64,000 nt of DNA from Marthasterias glacialis (lineage: Eukaryota; Echinodermata; Asteroidea; Forcipulatida; Asteriidae), in assembly GCA_911728455.2 (NCBI GenBank), contig OU452223.1, forward strand, positions 13,491,423 through 13,555,422, read 5' to 3'. This document shows positions 36,301 through 50,535 of the stretch, piece after piece. The notes under the pieces are model-generated. The model ran no database searches and was not told where the DNA came from. It saw only the letters and a program-made list of their open reading frames with translations. The position numbers and the translations under genes are program-made. Numbering within the stretch: the stretch's first letter is position 1; every line of letters begins with the position of its first letter.

Positions 36301-39300
36301 AAATTTCAAAGTAGTTTTTGCTCTACCATGTCAAGAGGGAATATCCCCCAGTACCAGTGCTCTAATTTGCAAGTCCGGATGAGCGACAGTTCGGGAAATA
36401 TCCACCATTTTGGGGGCGAAAAGTTTTAGAATCAAAAAGCATGTATTTTTTAATACCCCCCTAAAAAAATTGGAGTTTTGGACCAAAATGTCAAAGTCGT
36501 TTTTGCTGTACCATGTCAAGAGGAATATTCCCCAGTGCCAGTGCTCTAATTTGCAAATCCGGATAAGCGTTATTTCGGGAAACATCCACAAGTTTTGGGG
36601 CTGAAAGTTTTAGGGTCAAAAAGCACATATTTTTTAGCACCCCTCTAAAAAATATTGGAGTTTTGGACCAAAATGTCATTGTCGTTTTTGCTCTACCATG
36701 TCAAGAGGGAATATCCCCCAGTACCAGTGCTCTAATTTGCAAGTCCGGATAAGCGTTAGTTCGGGAAATATCCGCATATTTAGGCTGAAAGTTTTAGGGT
36801 CAAAAAACACAAATTTTTCAGTACCCCCCCTAAAAAAAATTGGAGTTTTGGACCAAAATTTCAAAGTCATTTTTGCTCTACCATGTCAAGAAGGAATATC
36901 CCCCAGTACCAGTGCTCTAATTTGCAAGTCCGGATGAGCGTTAGTTCGGGAAACATCCACCAGTTTTGGGGCTGAAAGTTTTAGGGTCAAAAAGCACATA
37001 TTTTTTAGTACCCCCCTAAAAAAAATGGGAGTTTTGGACCAAAATTTCAAAGTCGTTTTTGCTCTACCATGTCAAGAGGGAATATCCCCCAGTACCAATG
37101 CTCTAATTTGCAAGTCCGGATAAGCGTTAGTTCGAGAAATATCCGCATTTTTAGGCTGAAAGTTTTAGGGTCAAAAAACACAAAGTTTTCAGTACCCCCC
37201 CTAAAAAAATTGGAGTTTTGGACCAAAATGTCAATGTCGTTTTCGCTCTACCATGTCAAGAGGGAATATCCCCCAGTACCAGTGCTCTAATTTGCAAGTC
37301 CGGATGAGCGTTAGTTCGGGAAACATCCACAAGTTTTGGGGCTGAAAGTTTTAGGGTCAAAAAGCACATATTTTTTAGTACCCCCCTAAAAAATATTGGA
37401 GTTTTGGACCAAAATGTCAATGTCGTTTTCGCTCTACAATGTCAAGAGGGAATATCCCCCAGTACAAGTGCTCTAATTTGCAAGTCCGGATGAGCGTTAG
37501 TTCGGGAAACATCCACCAGTTTTGGGGCTGAAAGTTTTAGGGTCAAAAAACACATATTTTTTAGTACCCCCCTAAAAAATATTGGAGTTTTGGACCAAAA
37601 TGTCAATGTCGTTTTCGCTCTACCATGTCAAGAGGGAATATCCCCCAGTACAAGTGCTCTAATTTGCAAGTCCGGATGAGCGTTAGTTCGGGAAACATCC
37701 ACCAGTTTTGGGGCTGAAAGTTTTAGGGTCAAAAAGCACATATTTTTTAGTACCCCCCTAAAAAAAATTGGAGTTTTGGACCAAAATTTCAAAGTAGTTT
37801 TTGCTCTACCATGTCAAGAGGGAATATCCCCCAGTACCAGTGCTCTAATTTGCAAGTCCGGATGAGCGTTAGTTCGGGAAACATCCACCAGTTTTGGGGC
37901 TGAAAGTTTTAGGGTCAAAAAGCACATATTTTTTAGTACCCCCCTAAAAAATATTGGAGTTTTGGACCAAAATGTCAATGTCGTTTTCGCTCTACCATGT
38001 CAAGAGGGAATATCCCCCAGTACAAGTGCTCTAATTTGCAAGTCCGGATGAGCGTTAGTTCGGGAAACATCCACCAGTTTTGGGGCTGAAAGTTTTAGGG
38101 TCAAAAAGCACATATTTTTTAGTACCCCCCTAAAAAAAATTGGAGTTTTGGACCAAAATGTCAAAGTCGTTTTTGCTGTACCATGTCAAGAGGAATATTC
38201 CCCAGTGCCAGTGCTCTAATTTGCAAATCCGGATAAGCGTTATTTCGGGAAACATCCACAAGTTTTGGGGCTGAAAGTTTTAGGGTCAAAAAGCACATAT
38301 TTTTTAGCACCCCTCTAAAAAATATTGGAGTTTTGGACCAAAATGTCATTGTCGTTTTTGCTCTACCATGTCAAGAGGGAATATCCCCCAGTACCAGTGC
38401 TCTAATTTGCAAGTCCGGATAAGCGTTAGTTCGGGAAATATCCGCATATTTAGGCTGAAAGTTTTAGGGTCAAAAAGCACAAATTTTTCAGTACCCCCCC
38501 TAAAAAAAATTGGAGTTTTGGACCAAAATGTCATTGTCGTTTTTGCTCTACCATGTCAAGAGGGAATATCCCCCAGTACCAGTGCTCTAATTTGCAAGTC
38601 CGGATAAGCGTTAGTTCGGGAAATATCCGCATATTTAGGCTGAAAGTTTTAGGGTCAAAAAACACAAATTTTTCAGTACCCCCCCTAAAAAAAATTGGAG
38701 TTTTGGACCAAAATTTCAAAGTCATTTTTGCTCTACCATGTCAAGAAGGAATATCCCCCAGTACCAGTGCTCTAATTTGCAAGTCCGGATGAGCGTTAGT
38801 TCGGGAAACATCCACCAGTTTTGGGGCTGAAAGTTTTAGGGTCAAAAAGCACATATTTTTTAGTACCCCCCTAAAAAAAATGGGAGTTTTGGACCAAAAT
38901 TTCAAAGTCGTTTTTGCTCTACCATGTCAAGAGGGAATATCCCCCAGTACCAATGCTCTAATTTGCAAGTCCGGATAAGCGTTAGTTCGAGAAATATCCG
39001 CATTTTTAGGCTGAAAGTTTTAGGGTCAAAAAACACAAAGTTTTCAGTACCCCCCCTAAAAAAATTGGAGTTTTGGACCAAAATGTCAATGTCGTTTTCG
39101 CTCTACCATGTCAAGAGGGAATATCCCCCAGTACCAGTGCTCTAATTTGCAAGTCCGGATGAGCGTTAGTTCGGGAAACATCCACAAGTTTTGGGGCTGA
39201 AAGTTTTAGGGTCAAAAAGCACATATTTTTTAGTACCCCCCTAAAAAATATTGGAGTTTTGGACCAAAATGTCAATGTCGTTTTCGCTCTACAATGTCAA

Positions 39301-40020
39301 GAGGGAATATCCCCCAGTACAAGTGCTCTAATTTGCAAGTCCGGATGAGCGTTAGTTCGGGAAACATCCACCAGTTTTGGGGCTGAAAGTTTTAGGGTCA
39401 AAAAGCACATATTTTTTAGTACCCCCCTAAAAAATATTGGAGTTTTGGACCAAAATGTCAATGTCGTTTTCGCTCTACCATGTCAAGAGGGAATATCCCC
39501 CAGTACCAGTGCTTTAATTTGCAAGTCCGGATGAGCGTTAGTTCGGGAAACATCCACCAGTTTTGGGGCTGAAAGTTTTAGGGTCAAAAAGCACATATTT
39601 TTTAGTACCCCCCTAAAAAAAATTGGAGTTTTGGACCAAAATTTCAAAGTAGTTTTTGCTCTACCATGTCAAGAGGGAATATCCCCCAGTACCAGTGCTC
39701 TAATTTGCAAGTCCGGATGAGCGACAGTTCGGGAAATATCCACCATTTTGGGGGCGAAAAGTTTTAGAATCAAAAAGCATGTATTTTTTAATACCCCCCT
39801 AAAAAAATTGGAGTTTTGGACCAAAATGTCAAAGTCGTTTTTGCTGTACCATGTCAAGAGGAATATTCCCCAGTGCCAGTGCTCTAATTTGCAAATCCGG
39901 ATAAGCGTTATTTCGGGAAACATCCACAAGTTTTGGGGCTGAAAGTTTTAGGGTCAAAAAGCACATATTTTTTAGTACCCCCCTAAAAAAAATGGGAGTT
40001 TTGGACCAAAATTTCAAAGT
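33370..40020 (+). repeat. Higher-order repeats of 2,961, 1,855 and 3,338 bp
   Basis: Variant monomers recur 2961 bp apart (16 monomers; 33370 and 36331, 33530 and 36491, 33715 and 36676), 1855 bp apart (10 monomers; 36676 and 38531, 37069 and 38924) and 3338 bp apart (18 monomers; 36331 and 39669, 36491 and 39829). All these spacings are whole numbers of monomers, as expected for unequal exchange in register. Confidence 0.8.
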
Positions 40021-42818
40021 CGTTTTTGCTCTACCATGTCAAGAGGGAATATCCCCTAGTACCAATGCTCTAATTTGCAAGTCCGGATAAGCGTTAGTTC
40101 GAGAAATATCCGCATTTTTAGGCTGAAAGTTTTAGGGTCAAAAAACACAAAGTTTTCAGTACCCCCCCTAAAAAAATTGGAGTTTTGGACCAAAATGTCA
40201 ATGTCGTTTTCGCTCTACCATGTCAAGAGGGAAAAGCCCCCAGTACCAGTGCTCTAATTTGCAAGTCCGGATGAGCGTTAGTTCGGGAAACATCCACCAG
40301 TTTTGGGGCTGAAAGTTTTAGGGTCAAAAAGCACATATTTTTTAGTACCCCCCTAAAAAAAATTGGAGTTTTGGACCAAAATTTCAAAGTAGTTTTTGCT
40401 CTACCATGTCAAGAGGGAATATCCCCCAGTACCAGTGCTCTAATTTGCAAGTCCGGATGAGCGATAGTTCGGGAAATATCCACCATTTTTCGGGTGAAAC
40501 TTTTAGGGTCAAATTTGCACAAATTTTACAGTACCCCCTAAAAAAATTGGAGTTTTGGACCAAAATGTCAAAGTCGTTTTTGCTCTACCATGTCAAGAGG
40601 GAATATCCCCCAGTACCAGTGCTTTAAATTGCCAATCCGGATAAGCGTTAGTTCGGGAAACATCCTCCTGTTTTGGGGCTGAAAGTTTTAGGGTCAAAAA
40701 GCACATATTTTTTAGTACCCCCCTAAAAAAAATTGGAGTTTTGGACCAAAATTTCAAAGTCGTTTTTGCTCTACCATGTCAAGAGGGAATATCCCCCAGG
40801 ACCAGTGCTCTAATTTGCAAGTCCAGGTGAGCGATAGTTCGGGAAATATCCACCATTTTTCGGGTGAAACTTTTAGGGTCAAAAAGCACAAATGTTACAG
40901 TACCCCCCTAAAAAAAATTGGAGTTTTGGACCAAAATGTCAAAGTCGCTTTTGCTCTACCATGTCAAGAGGGAATATCCCCCAGTACCAGTGCTCTAATT
41001 TGCAAGTCCGGATGAGCGACAGTTCGGGAAATATCCACCATTTTGGGGGCGGAAAGTTTTAGAATCAAAAAGCACAAATTTTTCAGTACCCCCCTAAACA
41101 AAATTGGAGTTTTGGACTAAAATTTCAAAGTCGTTTTTGCTCTACCACGTCAAGAGGGAATATCCCCCAGTACCAGTGCTTTAATTTGCCAATCCGGATA
41201 AGCGTTAGTTCGGGAAACATCCTCCAGTTTTGGGGCTGAAAGTTTTAGGGTCAAAAAGCACATATTTTTTAGTACCCCCCTAAAAAAAATGGGATTTTTG
41301 GACTAAAATTTCAAAGTCGTTTTTGCTCTACCATGTCAAGAGGGAAAAGCCCCCAGTACCAATGCTCTAATTTGCAAGTCCGGATGAGCGTTAGTTCGGG
41401 AAACATCCACCAGTTTTGGGGCTGAAAGTTTTAGGGTCAAAAAGCACATATTTTTTAGTACCCCCCTAAAAAATATTGGAGTTTTGGACCAAAATGTCAA
41501 TGTCGTTTTCGCTCTACCATGTCAAGAGGGAATATCCCCCAGTACAAGTGCTCTAATTTGCAAGTCCGGATGAGCGTTAGTTCGGGAAACATCCACCAGT
41601 TTTGGGGCTGAAAGTTTTAGAATCAAAAAGCACAAATTTTACAGTACCCCCTTAAACAAAAGTGGAGTTTTGGACTAAAATGTCAAAGTCGTTTTTGCTC
41701 TACCATGTCAAGAGGAAATATCCCCCAGTACCAGTGCTCTAATTTGCAAGTCCGGATGAGTGATAGTTCTGGAAATATCCACCATTTTTGGGGCTGAAAG
41801 TTTTAGGGTGAAAAAGCACATATTTTTTAGTACCTCCCTAAAAAAAATGGGAGTTTTGGACCAAAATGTCAAAGTCGTTTTTGCTCTACCATGTCAAGAG
41901 GGAATATCCCCCAGTACCAGTGCTCTAATTTGCAAGTCCGGATGAGCGTTAGTTCGGGAAACATCCACAAGTTTTGGGGCTGAAAGTTTTATGGTGAAAA
42001 AGCACATATTTTTTAGTACCCCCCTTAAAAAATATTGGAGTTTTGGACCAAAATGTCAATGTCGTTTTTGCTCTACCATGTCAAGAGGGAATATCCCCCA
42101 GTACCAGTGCTCTAATTTGCAAGTGCGGATGAGCGTTAGTTCGGGAAACATCCACCAGTTTTGGGGATGAAAGTTTTAGGGTCAAAAAGCACAAATTTTA
42201 CAGTACTCCCTAAAAAAATTTGAGTTTTGGACTAAAATTTCAAAGTCGTTTTTGCTCTACCATGTCAAGAGGGAATATCCCCCAGTACCAGTGCTCTAAT
42301 TTGCAAGTCCGGGTGTGCCATAGTTCGGGAAAAATCCACCATTTTTGGGGCTGAAAGTTTAAGGGTCAAAAAGCATGTATTTTTTAGTACCCCCTTAAAC
42401 AAAATTGGAATTTTGTACCAAAATTTCAAAGTCGTTTTTGCTCTACCATGTCAAGAGGGAATATCCCCCAGTACCAGTGCTCTAATTTGCAAGTCCGGAT
42501 GAGCGTTAGTTCGGGAAACATCCACAAGTTTTGGGGCTGAAAGTTTTATGGTGAAAAAGCACATATTTTTTAGTACCCCCCTTAAAAAATATTGGAGTTT
42601 TGGACCAAAATGTCAAAGGCGTTTTTGCTCTACCATGTCAAGAGGGAATATCCCCCAGTACCAGTGCTCTAATTTGCAACTGCGGATGAGCGTTAGTTCG
42701 GGAAACATCCACAAGTTTTGGGGCTGAAAGTTTTAGGGTCAAAAAGCACAAATTTTACAGTACTCCCTAAAAAAATTGGAGTTTTGGACCAAAATGTCAA
42801 AGTCGTTTTTGCTCTACC

Positions 42819-45800
42819 ATGTCAAGAGGGAATATCCCCCAGTACCAGTGCTCTAATTTGCAAGTCCAGGTGAGCGATAGTTCGGGAAATATCCACCATT
42901 TTTCGGGTGAAACTTTTAGGGTCAAAAAGCACAAATGTTACAGTACCCCCCTAAAAAAAATTGGAGTTTTGGACCAAAATGTCAAAGTCGCTTTTGCTCT
43001 ACCATGTCAAGAGGGAATATCCCCCAGTACCAGTGCTCTAATTTGCAAGTCCGGATGAGCGACAGTTCGGGAAATATCCACCATTTTGGGGGCGGAAAGT
43101 TTTAGAATCAAAAAGCACAAATTTTTCAGTACCCCCCTAAACAAAAATGGAGTTTTGGACTAAAATTTCAAAGTCGTTTTTGCTCTACCACGTCAAGAGG
43201 GAATATCCCCCTGTACCAGTGCTCTAATTTGCAAGTCCGGATGAGCGTTAGTTCGGGAAACATCCACAAGTTTTTTGGCTGAAAGTTTTAGGGTGAAAAA
43301 GCACAAATTTTTAATACCCCCCTAAAAAATATTGGAGTTTTGGACCAAAATTTCAAAGTCGTTTTTGCTCTACCATGTCAAGAGGGAATATCCCCTAGTA
43401 CCAGTGCTCTAATTTGCAAATCCGGATGAGCGTTAGTTCGGGAAACATCCACAAGTTTTGGGGCTGAAAGTTTTATGGTGAAAAAGCACATATTTTTTAG
43501 TACCCCCCTAAAAAATATTGGAGTTTTGGACCAAAATGTCAATGTCGTTTTTGCTCTACCATGTCAAGAGGGAATATCCCCCAGTACCAGTGCTCTAATT
43601 TGCAAGTCCGGATGAGCGTTATTTCGGGAAACATCCACAAGTTTTGGGGCTGAAAGTTTTAGGGTCAAAAAGCACAAATTTTACAGTACTCCCTAAAAAA
43701 ATTGGAGTTTTGGACTAACATTTCAAAGTCGTTTTTGCTCTACCATGTCAAGAGGGAATATCCCCCAGTACCAGTGCTCTAATTTGCAAGTCCGGATGAG
43801 CGTTAGTTCGGGAAACATCCACAAGTTTTGGGGCTGAAAGTTTTATGGTGAAAAAGCACATATTTTTTAGTACTCCTCTTAAAAAATATTGGAGTTTTGG
43901 ACCAAAATGTCAAAGGCGTTTTTGCTCTACCATGTCAAGAAGGAATATCCCCCAGTACCAGTGCTCTAATTTGCAAGTGCGGATGAGCGTTAGTTCGGGA
44001 AACATCCACAAGTTTTGGGGCTGAAAGTTTTAGGGTCAAAAAGCACAAATTTTACAGTACTCCCTTAAAAAAATTGGAGTTTTGGACTAAAATGTCAAAG
44101 TCGTTTTTGCTCTACCATGTCAAGAGGGAATATCCCCCAGTACCAGTGCTCTAATTTGCAAGTCCAGGTGAGCGATAGTTCGGGAAATATCCACCATTTT
44201 TCGGGTGAAACTTTTAGGGTCAAAAAGCACAAATTTTACAGTACCCCCCTAAAAAAAATTGGAGTTTTGGACCAAAATGTCAAAGTCGCTTTTGCTCTAC
44301 CATGTCAAGAGGGAATATCCCCCAGTACCAGTGCTCTAATTTGCAAGTCCGGATGAGCGACAGTTCGGGAAATATCCACAAGTTTTGGGGCTGAAAGTTT
44401 TATGGTGAAAAAGCACATATTTTTTAGTACCCCCCTAAAAAATATTGGAGTTTTGGACCAAAATGTCAATGTCGTTTTTGCTCTACCATGTCAAGAGGGA
44501 ATATCCCCTAGTACCAGTGCTCTAATTTGCAAATCCGGATGAGCGTTAGTTCGGGAAACATCCACAAGTTTTGGGGCTGAAAGTTTTATGGTGAAAAAGC
44601 ACATATTTTTTAGTACCCCCCTAAAAAATATTGGAGTTTTGGACCAAAATGTCAATGTCGTTTTTGCTCTACCATTTCAAGAGGGAATATCCCCCAGTAC
44701 CAGTGCTCTAATTTGCAAGTCCGGATGAGCGTTATTTCGGTAAACATCCACAAGTTTTGGGGCTGAAAGTTTTAGGGTCAAAAAGCACAAATTTTACAGT
44801 ACTCCCTAAAAAAATTGGAGTTTTGGACTAAAATTTCAAAGTCGTTTTTGCTCTACCATGTCAAGAGGGAATATCCCCCAGTACCAGTGCTCTAATTTGC
44901 AAGTCCGGATGAGCGTTAGTTCGGGAAACATCCACAAGTTTTGGGGCTGAAAGTTTTATGGTGAAAAAGCACATATTTTTTAGTACTCCTCTTAAAAAAT
45001 ATTGGAGTTTTGGACCAAAATGTCAAAGGCGTTTTTGCTCTACCATGTCAAGAGGGAATATCCCCCAGTACCAGTGCTCTAATTTGCAAGTGCGGATGAG
45101 CGTTAGTTCGGGAAACATCCACAAGTTTTGGGGCTGAAAGTTTTAGGGTCAAAAAGCACAAATTTTACAGTACTCCCTAAAAAAATTGGAGTTTTGGACT
45201 AAAATGTCAAAGTCGTTTTTGCTCTACCATGTCAAGAGGGAATATCGCCCAGTACCAGTGCTCTAATTTGCAAGTCCAGGTGAGCGATAGTTCGGGAAAT
45301 ATCCACCATTTTTCGGGTGAAACTTTTAGGGTCAAAAAGCACAAATGTTACAGTACCCCCCTAAAAAAAATTGGAGTTTTGGACCAAAATGTCAAAGTCG
45401 CTTTTGCTCTACCATGTCAAGAGGGAATATCCCCCAGTACCAGTGCTCTAATTTGCAAGTCCGGATGAGCGACAGTTCGGGAAATATCCACCATTTTGGG
45501 GGCGGAAAGTTTTAGAATCAAAAAGCACAAATTTTTCAGTACCCCCCTAAACAAAATTGGAGTTTTGGACTAAAATTTCAAAGGCGTTTTTGCTCTACCA
45601 CGTCAAGAGGGAATATCCCTCTGTACCAGTGCTCTAATTTGCAAGTCCGGATGAGCGTTAGTTCAGGAAACATCCACAAGTTTTTTGGCTGAAAGTTTTA
45701 GGGTTAAAAAGCACAAATTTTTAATACCCCCCTAAAAAATATTGGAGTTTTGGACCAAAATGTCAAAGTCGTTTTTGCTCTACCATGTCAAGAGGGAATA

Positions 45801-47637
45801 TCCCCTAGTACCAGTGCTCTAATTTGCAAATCCGGATGAGCGTTAGTTCGGGAAACATCCACAAGTTTTGGGGCTGAAAGTTTTATGGTGAAAAAGCACA
45901 TATTTTTTAGTACCCCCCTAAAAAAAATTGGAGTTTTGGACCAAAATGTCAATGTCGTTTTTGCTCTACCATGTCAAGAGGGAATATCCCCCAGTACCAG
46001 TGCTCTAATTTGCAGGTCCGGATGAGCGTTATTTCGGGAAACATCCACAAGTTTTGGGGCTGAAAGTTTTAGGGTCAAAAAGCACAAATTTTACAGTACT
46101 CCCTAAAAAAATTGGAGTTTTGGACTAAAATTTCAAAGTCGTTTTTGCTCTACCATGTCAAGAGGGAATATCCCCCAGTACCAGTGCTCTAATTTGCAAG
46201 TCCGGATGAGCGTTAGTTCGGGAAACATCCACAAGTTTTGGGGCTGAAAGTTTTATGGTGAAAAAGCACATATTTTTTAGTACTCCTCTTAAAAAATATT
46301 GGAGTTTTGGACCAAAATGTCAAAGGCGTTTTTGCTCTACCATGTCAAGAGGGAATATCCCCCAGTACCAGTGCTCTAATTTGCAAGTGCGGATGAGCGT
46401 TAGTTCGGGAAACATCCACAAGTTTTGGGGCTGAAAGTTTTAGGGTCAAAAAGCACAAATTTTACAGTACTCCCTAAAAAAATTGGAGTTTTGGACTAAA
46501 ATGTCAAAGTCGTTTTTGCTCTACCATGTCAAGAGGGAATATCCCCCAGTACCAGTGCTCTAATTTGCAAGTCCAGGTGAGCGATAGTTCGGGAAATATC
46601 CACCATTTTTCGGGTGAAACTTTTAGGGTCAAAAAGCACAAATGTTACAGTACCCCCCTAAAAAAAATTGGAGTTTTGGACCAAAATGTCAAAGTCGCTT
46701 TTGCTCTACCATGTCAAGAGGGAATATCCCCCAGTACCAGTGCTCTAATTTGCAAGTCCGGATGAGCGACAGTTCGGGAAATATCCACCATTTTGGGGGC
46801 GGAAAGTTTTAGAATCAAAAAGCACAAATTTTTCAGTACCCCCCTAAACAAAATTGGAGTTTTGGACTAAAATTTCAAAGTCGTTTTTGCTCTACCACGT
46901 CAAGAGGGAATATCCCTCTGTACCAGTGCTCTAATTTGCAAGTCCGGATGAGCGTTAGTTCGGGAAACATCCACAAGTTTTTTGGCTGAAAGTTTTAGGG
47001 TTAAAAAGCACAAATTTTTAATACCCCCCTAAAAAATATTGGAGTTTTGGACCAAAATGTCAAAGTCGTTTTTGCTCTACCATGTCAAGAGGGAATATCC
47101 CCTAGTACCAGTGCTCTAATTTGCAAATCCGGATGAGCGTTAGTTCGGGAAACATCCACAAGTTTTGGGGCTGAAAGTTTTATGGTGAAAAAGCACATAT
47201 TTTTTAGTACCCCCCTAAAAAATATTGGAGTTTTGGACCAAAATGTCAATGTCGTTTTTGCTCTACCATGTCAAGAGGGAATATCCCCCAGTACCAGTGC
47301 TCTAATTTGCAAGTCCGGATGAGCGTTAGTTCGGGAAACATCCACAAGTTTTGGGGCTGAAAGTTTTAGGGTCAAAAAGCACAAATTTTACAGTACTCCC
47401 TAAAAAAATTGGAGTTTTGGACTAAAATTTCAAAGTCGTTTTTGCTCTACCATGTCAAGAGGGAATATCCCCCAGTACCAGTGCTCTAATTTGCAAGTTC
47501 GGATGAGCGTTAGTGCGGGAAACATCCACAAGTTTTGGGGCTGAAAGTTTTATGGTGAAAAAGCACATATTTTTTAGTACCCCCTTAAACAAAATTGGAG
47601 TTTTGGACTAAAATTTCAAAGTCGTTTTTGCTCTACC
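42819..47637 (+). repeat. 13-monomer higher-order repeat, 2.41 kb, two cycles
   Basis: The monomer containing AAGTCCAGGTGAGCGATAG is found near 40821, 42865, 44163, 45275 and 46572. The last four are separated by 1298, 1112 and 1297 bp, alternating 7 and 6 monomers. The 13-monomer unit is thus 42819-45228 (2410 bp) and 45229-47637 (2409 bp). The next block at 47638 begins similarly but lacks the marker variant, so the regular pattern ends there. Confidence 0.85.
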
Positions 47638-50535
47638 ATGTCAAGAGGGAATATCCCCCAGTACCAGTGCTCTAATTTGCAAGTCCGGATGAGCGATAGT
47701 TCAGGAAATATCCACCATTTTTCGGGTGAAACTTTTAGGGTCAAATTAGCACAAATTTTACAGTACCCCCTAAAAAAATTGGAGTTTTGGACCAAAATTT
47801 CAAAGTCATTTTTGCTCTACCATGTCAAGAGGGAATATCCCCCAGTACCAGTGCTCTAATTTGCATGTCCAGATGAGCGTTAGTTCGGGAAACATCGACA
47901 AGTTTTGGGGCTGAAAGTTTTATGGTGAAAAAGCACAAATTTTACAGTACTCCCTAAAAAAATTGGAGTTTTGGACTAAAATGTCAAAGTCGTTTTTGCT
48001 CTACCATGTCAAGAGGGAATATCCCCCAGTACCAGTGCTCTAATTTGCATGTCCGGATGAGCGTTAGTTCGGGAAACATCCACAAGTTTTGGGGCTGAAA
48101 GTTTTATGGTGAAAAAGCACATATTTTTTAGTACCCCCCTAAAAAATATTGGAGTTTTGGACCAAAATGTCAATGTCGTTTTTGCTCTACCTTGTCAAGA
48201 GGGAATATCCCCCAGTACCAGTGCTCTAATTTGCAAGTCCGGATGAGCGTTAGTTCGGGAAACATCCACAAGTTTTGGGGCTGAAAGTTTTAGGGTCAAA
48301 AAGCACAAATTTTACAGTACTCCCTAAAAAAATTGGAGTTTTGGACTAAAATTTCAAAGTCGTTTTTGCTCTACCATGTCAAGAGGGAATATCCCCCAGT
48401 ACCAGTGCTCTAATTTGCAAGTCCGGATGAGCGATAGTTCAGGAAATATCCACCATTTTTCGGGTGAAACTTTTAGGGTCAAATTAGCACAAATTTTACA
48501 GTACCCCCTAAACAAATTGGAGTTTTGGACCAAAATTTCAAAGTCATTTTTGCTCTACCATGTCAAGAGGGAATATCCCCCAGTACCAGTGCTCTAATTT
48601 GCATGTCCGGATGAGCGTTAGTTCGGGAAACATCCACAAGTTTTGGGGCTGAAAGTTTTAGGGTCAAAAAGCACACATTTTACAGTACCCCCCTAAAAAA
48701 ATTTGAGTTTGGACTAAAATTTCAAAGTCATTTTTGCTCTACCATGTCAAGAGGGAATATCCCCCAGTACCAGTGCTCTAATTTGCAAGTCTGGATGAGC
48801 GTTAGTTCGGGAAACATCCACAAGTTTTGGGGCTGAAAGTTTTAGGGTCAAAAAGCACATATTTTTTAGTACCCCCCTAAAAAATATTGGAGTTTTGGAC
48901 CAAAATGTCATTGTCGTTTTTGCTCTACCATGTCAAGAGGGAATATCCCCCAGAACCAGTGCTTTAATTTGCAAGTACGGATGAGCGTTAGTTCAGGAAA
49001 CATCCACAAGTTTTGGGGCTGAAAGTTTTAGGGTCAAAAAGCATGTATTTTTTAGTACCCCCCTAAAAAAAGTTTGAGTTTTGGACCAAAATGTCAAAGT
49101 CGTTTTTGCTTTACCATGTCAACAGGGAATATCCCCTAGTACCAGTGCTCTAATTTGCAAATCCGGATGAGCGTTAGTTCGGGAAGTATCCACCATTTTT
49201 AGGCTGAAAGTTTTTGGGTCAAAAAACACAAATTTTTCAGTACCCCCCTAAAAAAAATTGGAGTTTTGGACTAAAATTTCAAAGTCGTTTTCGCTCTACC
49301 ATGTCAAGAGGGAATATCCCCCAGTACCAGTGCTCTAATTTGCAAATCCGGATAAGCGTTAGTTTGGGAAACATCCACCAGTTTTGGGGCTGAAAGTTTA
49401 AGGGTGAAAAAGCACATATTTTTTAGTACCCCCCTAAAAAAATTGGAGTTTTGGTTCAAAATTGCAAAGTCAATTTTGCTCTACCATGTCAAGAGGGAAT
49501 ATCCCCCAGTACCAGTACTCTAATTTGCAAATCCGGATAAGCGTTAGTTCGGGAAACTTCCACCAGTTTTGGGGCTGAAAGTTTTAGGGTCAAAAAGCAC
49601 ATATTTTTTAGTACCCCCCTAAAAATATTGGAGTTTTGGACCAAAATATCAATGTCGTTTTTGCTCTACCATGTCAAGAGGGAATATCCCCCAGTACCAG
49701 TGCTCTAATTTGCAAGTCCGGATGAGCGTTAGTTCGGGAAACATCCAAAAGTTTTGGGGCTGAAAGTGTTAGGGTCAAAAAGCATGTATTTTTTAATACC
49801 CCCCTAAAAAATTGGAGTTTTGGACCAAAATGTCAAAGTCGTTTTTGCTCTACCATGTCAAGAGGGAATATCCCCCAGTACCAGTGCTCTAATTTGCAAG
49901 TCCGGATGAGCGTTAGTTCGGGAAATATCCACCATTTTTGGGGCTGAAAGTTTTAGAATCAAAAAGCACAAATTTTACAGTACTCCCCTAAACAAAATTG
50001 GAGTTTTGGACTAAAATTTTAAAGTCGTTTTTGCTCTACCATGTCAAGAGGGAATATCCCCCAGTACCAGTGCTTTAATTTGCCAATCCGGATGAGCGTT
50101 AGTTCGGGAAACATCCTCCAGTTTTGGGGCTGAAAGTTTTAGGGTCAAAAAGCACATATTTTTTAGTACCCCCCTAAACAAAAATTGGAGTTTTGGACTT
50201 AAATGTCAAAGTCGTTTTTGCTCTACCATGTCAAGAGGGAATATTCCCCAGTACCAGTGCTCTAATTTGCATGTCCGGATGAGCGTTAGTTCGGGAAACA
50301 TCCACAAGTTTTGGGGCTGAAAGTTTTATGGTGAAAAAGCACATATTTTTTAGTACCCCCCTAAAAAATATTGGAGTTTTGGACCAAAATGTCAATGTCG
50401 TTTTTGCTCTACCATGTCAAGAGGGAATATCCCCCAGTACCAGTGCTCTAATTTGCAAGTCCGGATGAGCGTTAGTTCGGGAAACATCCACAAGTTTTGG
50501 GGCTGAAAGTTTTAGGGTCAAAAAGCACAAATTTT

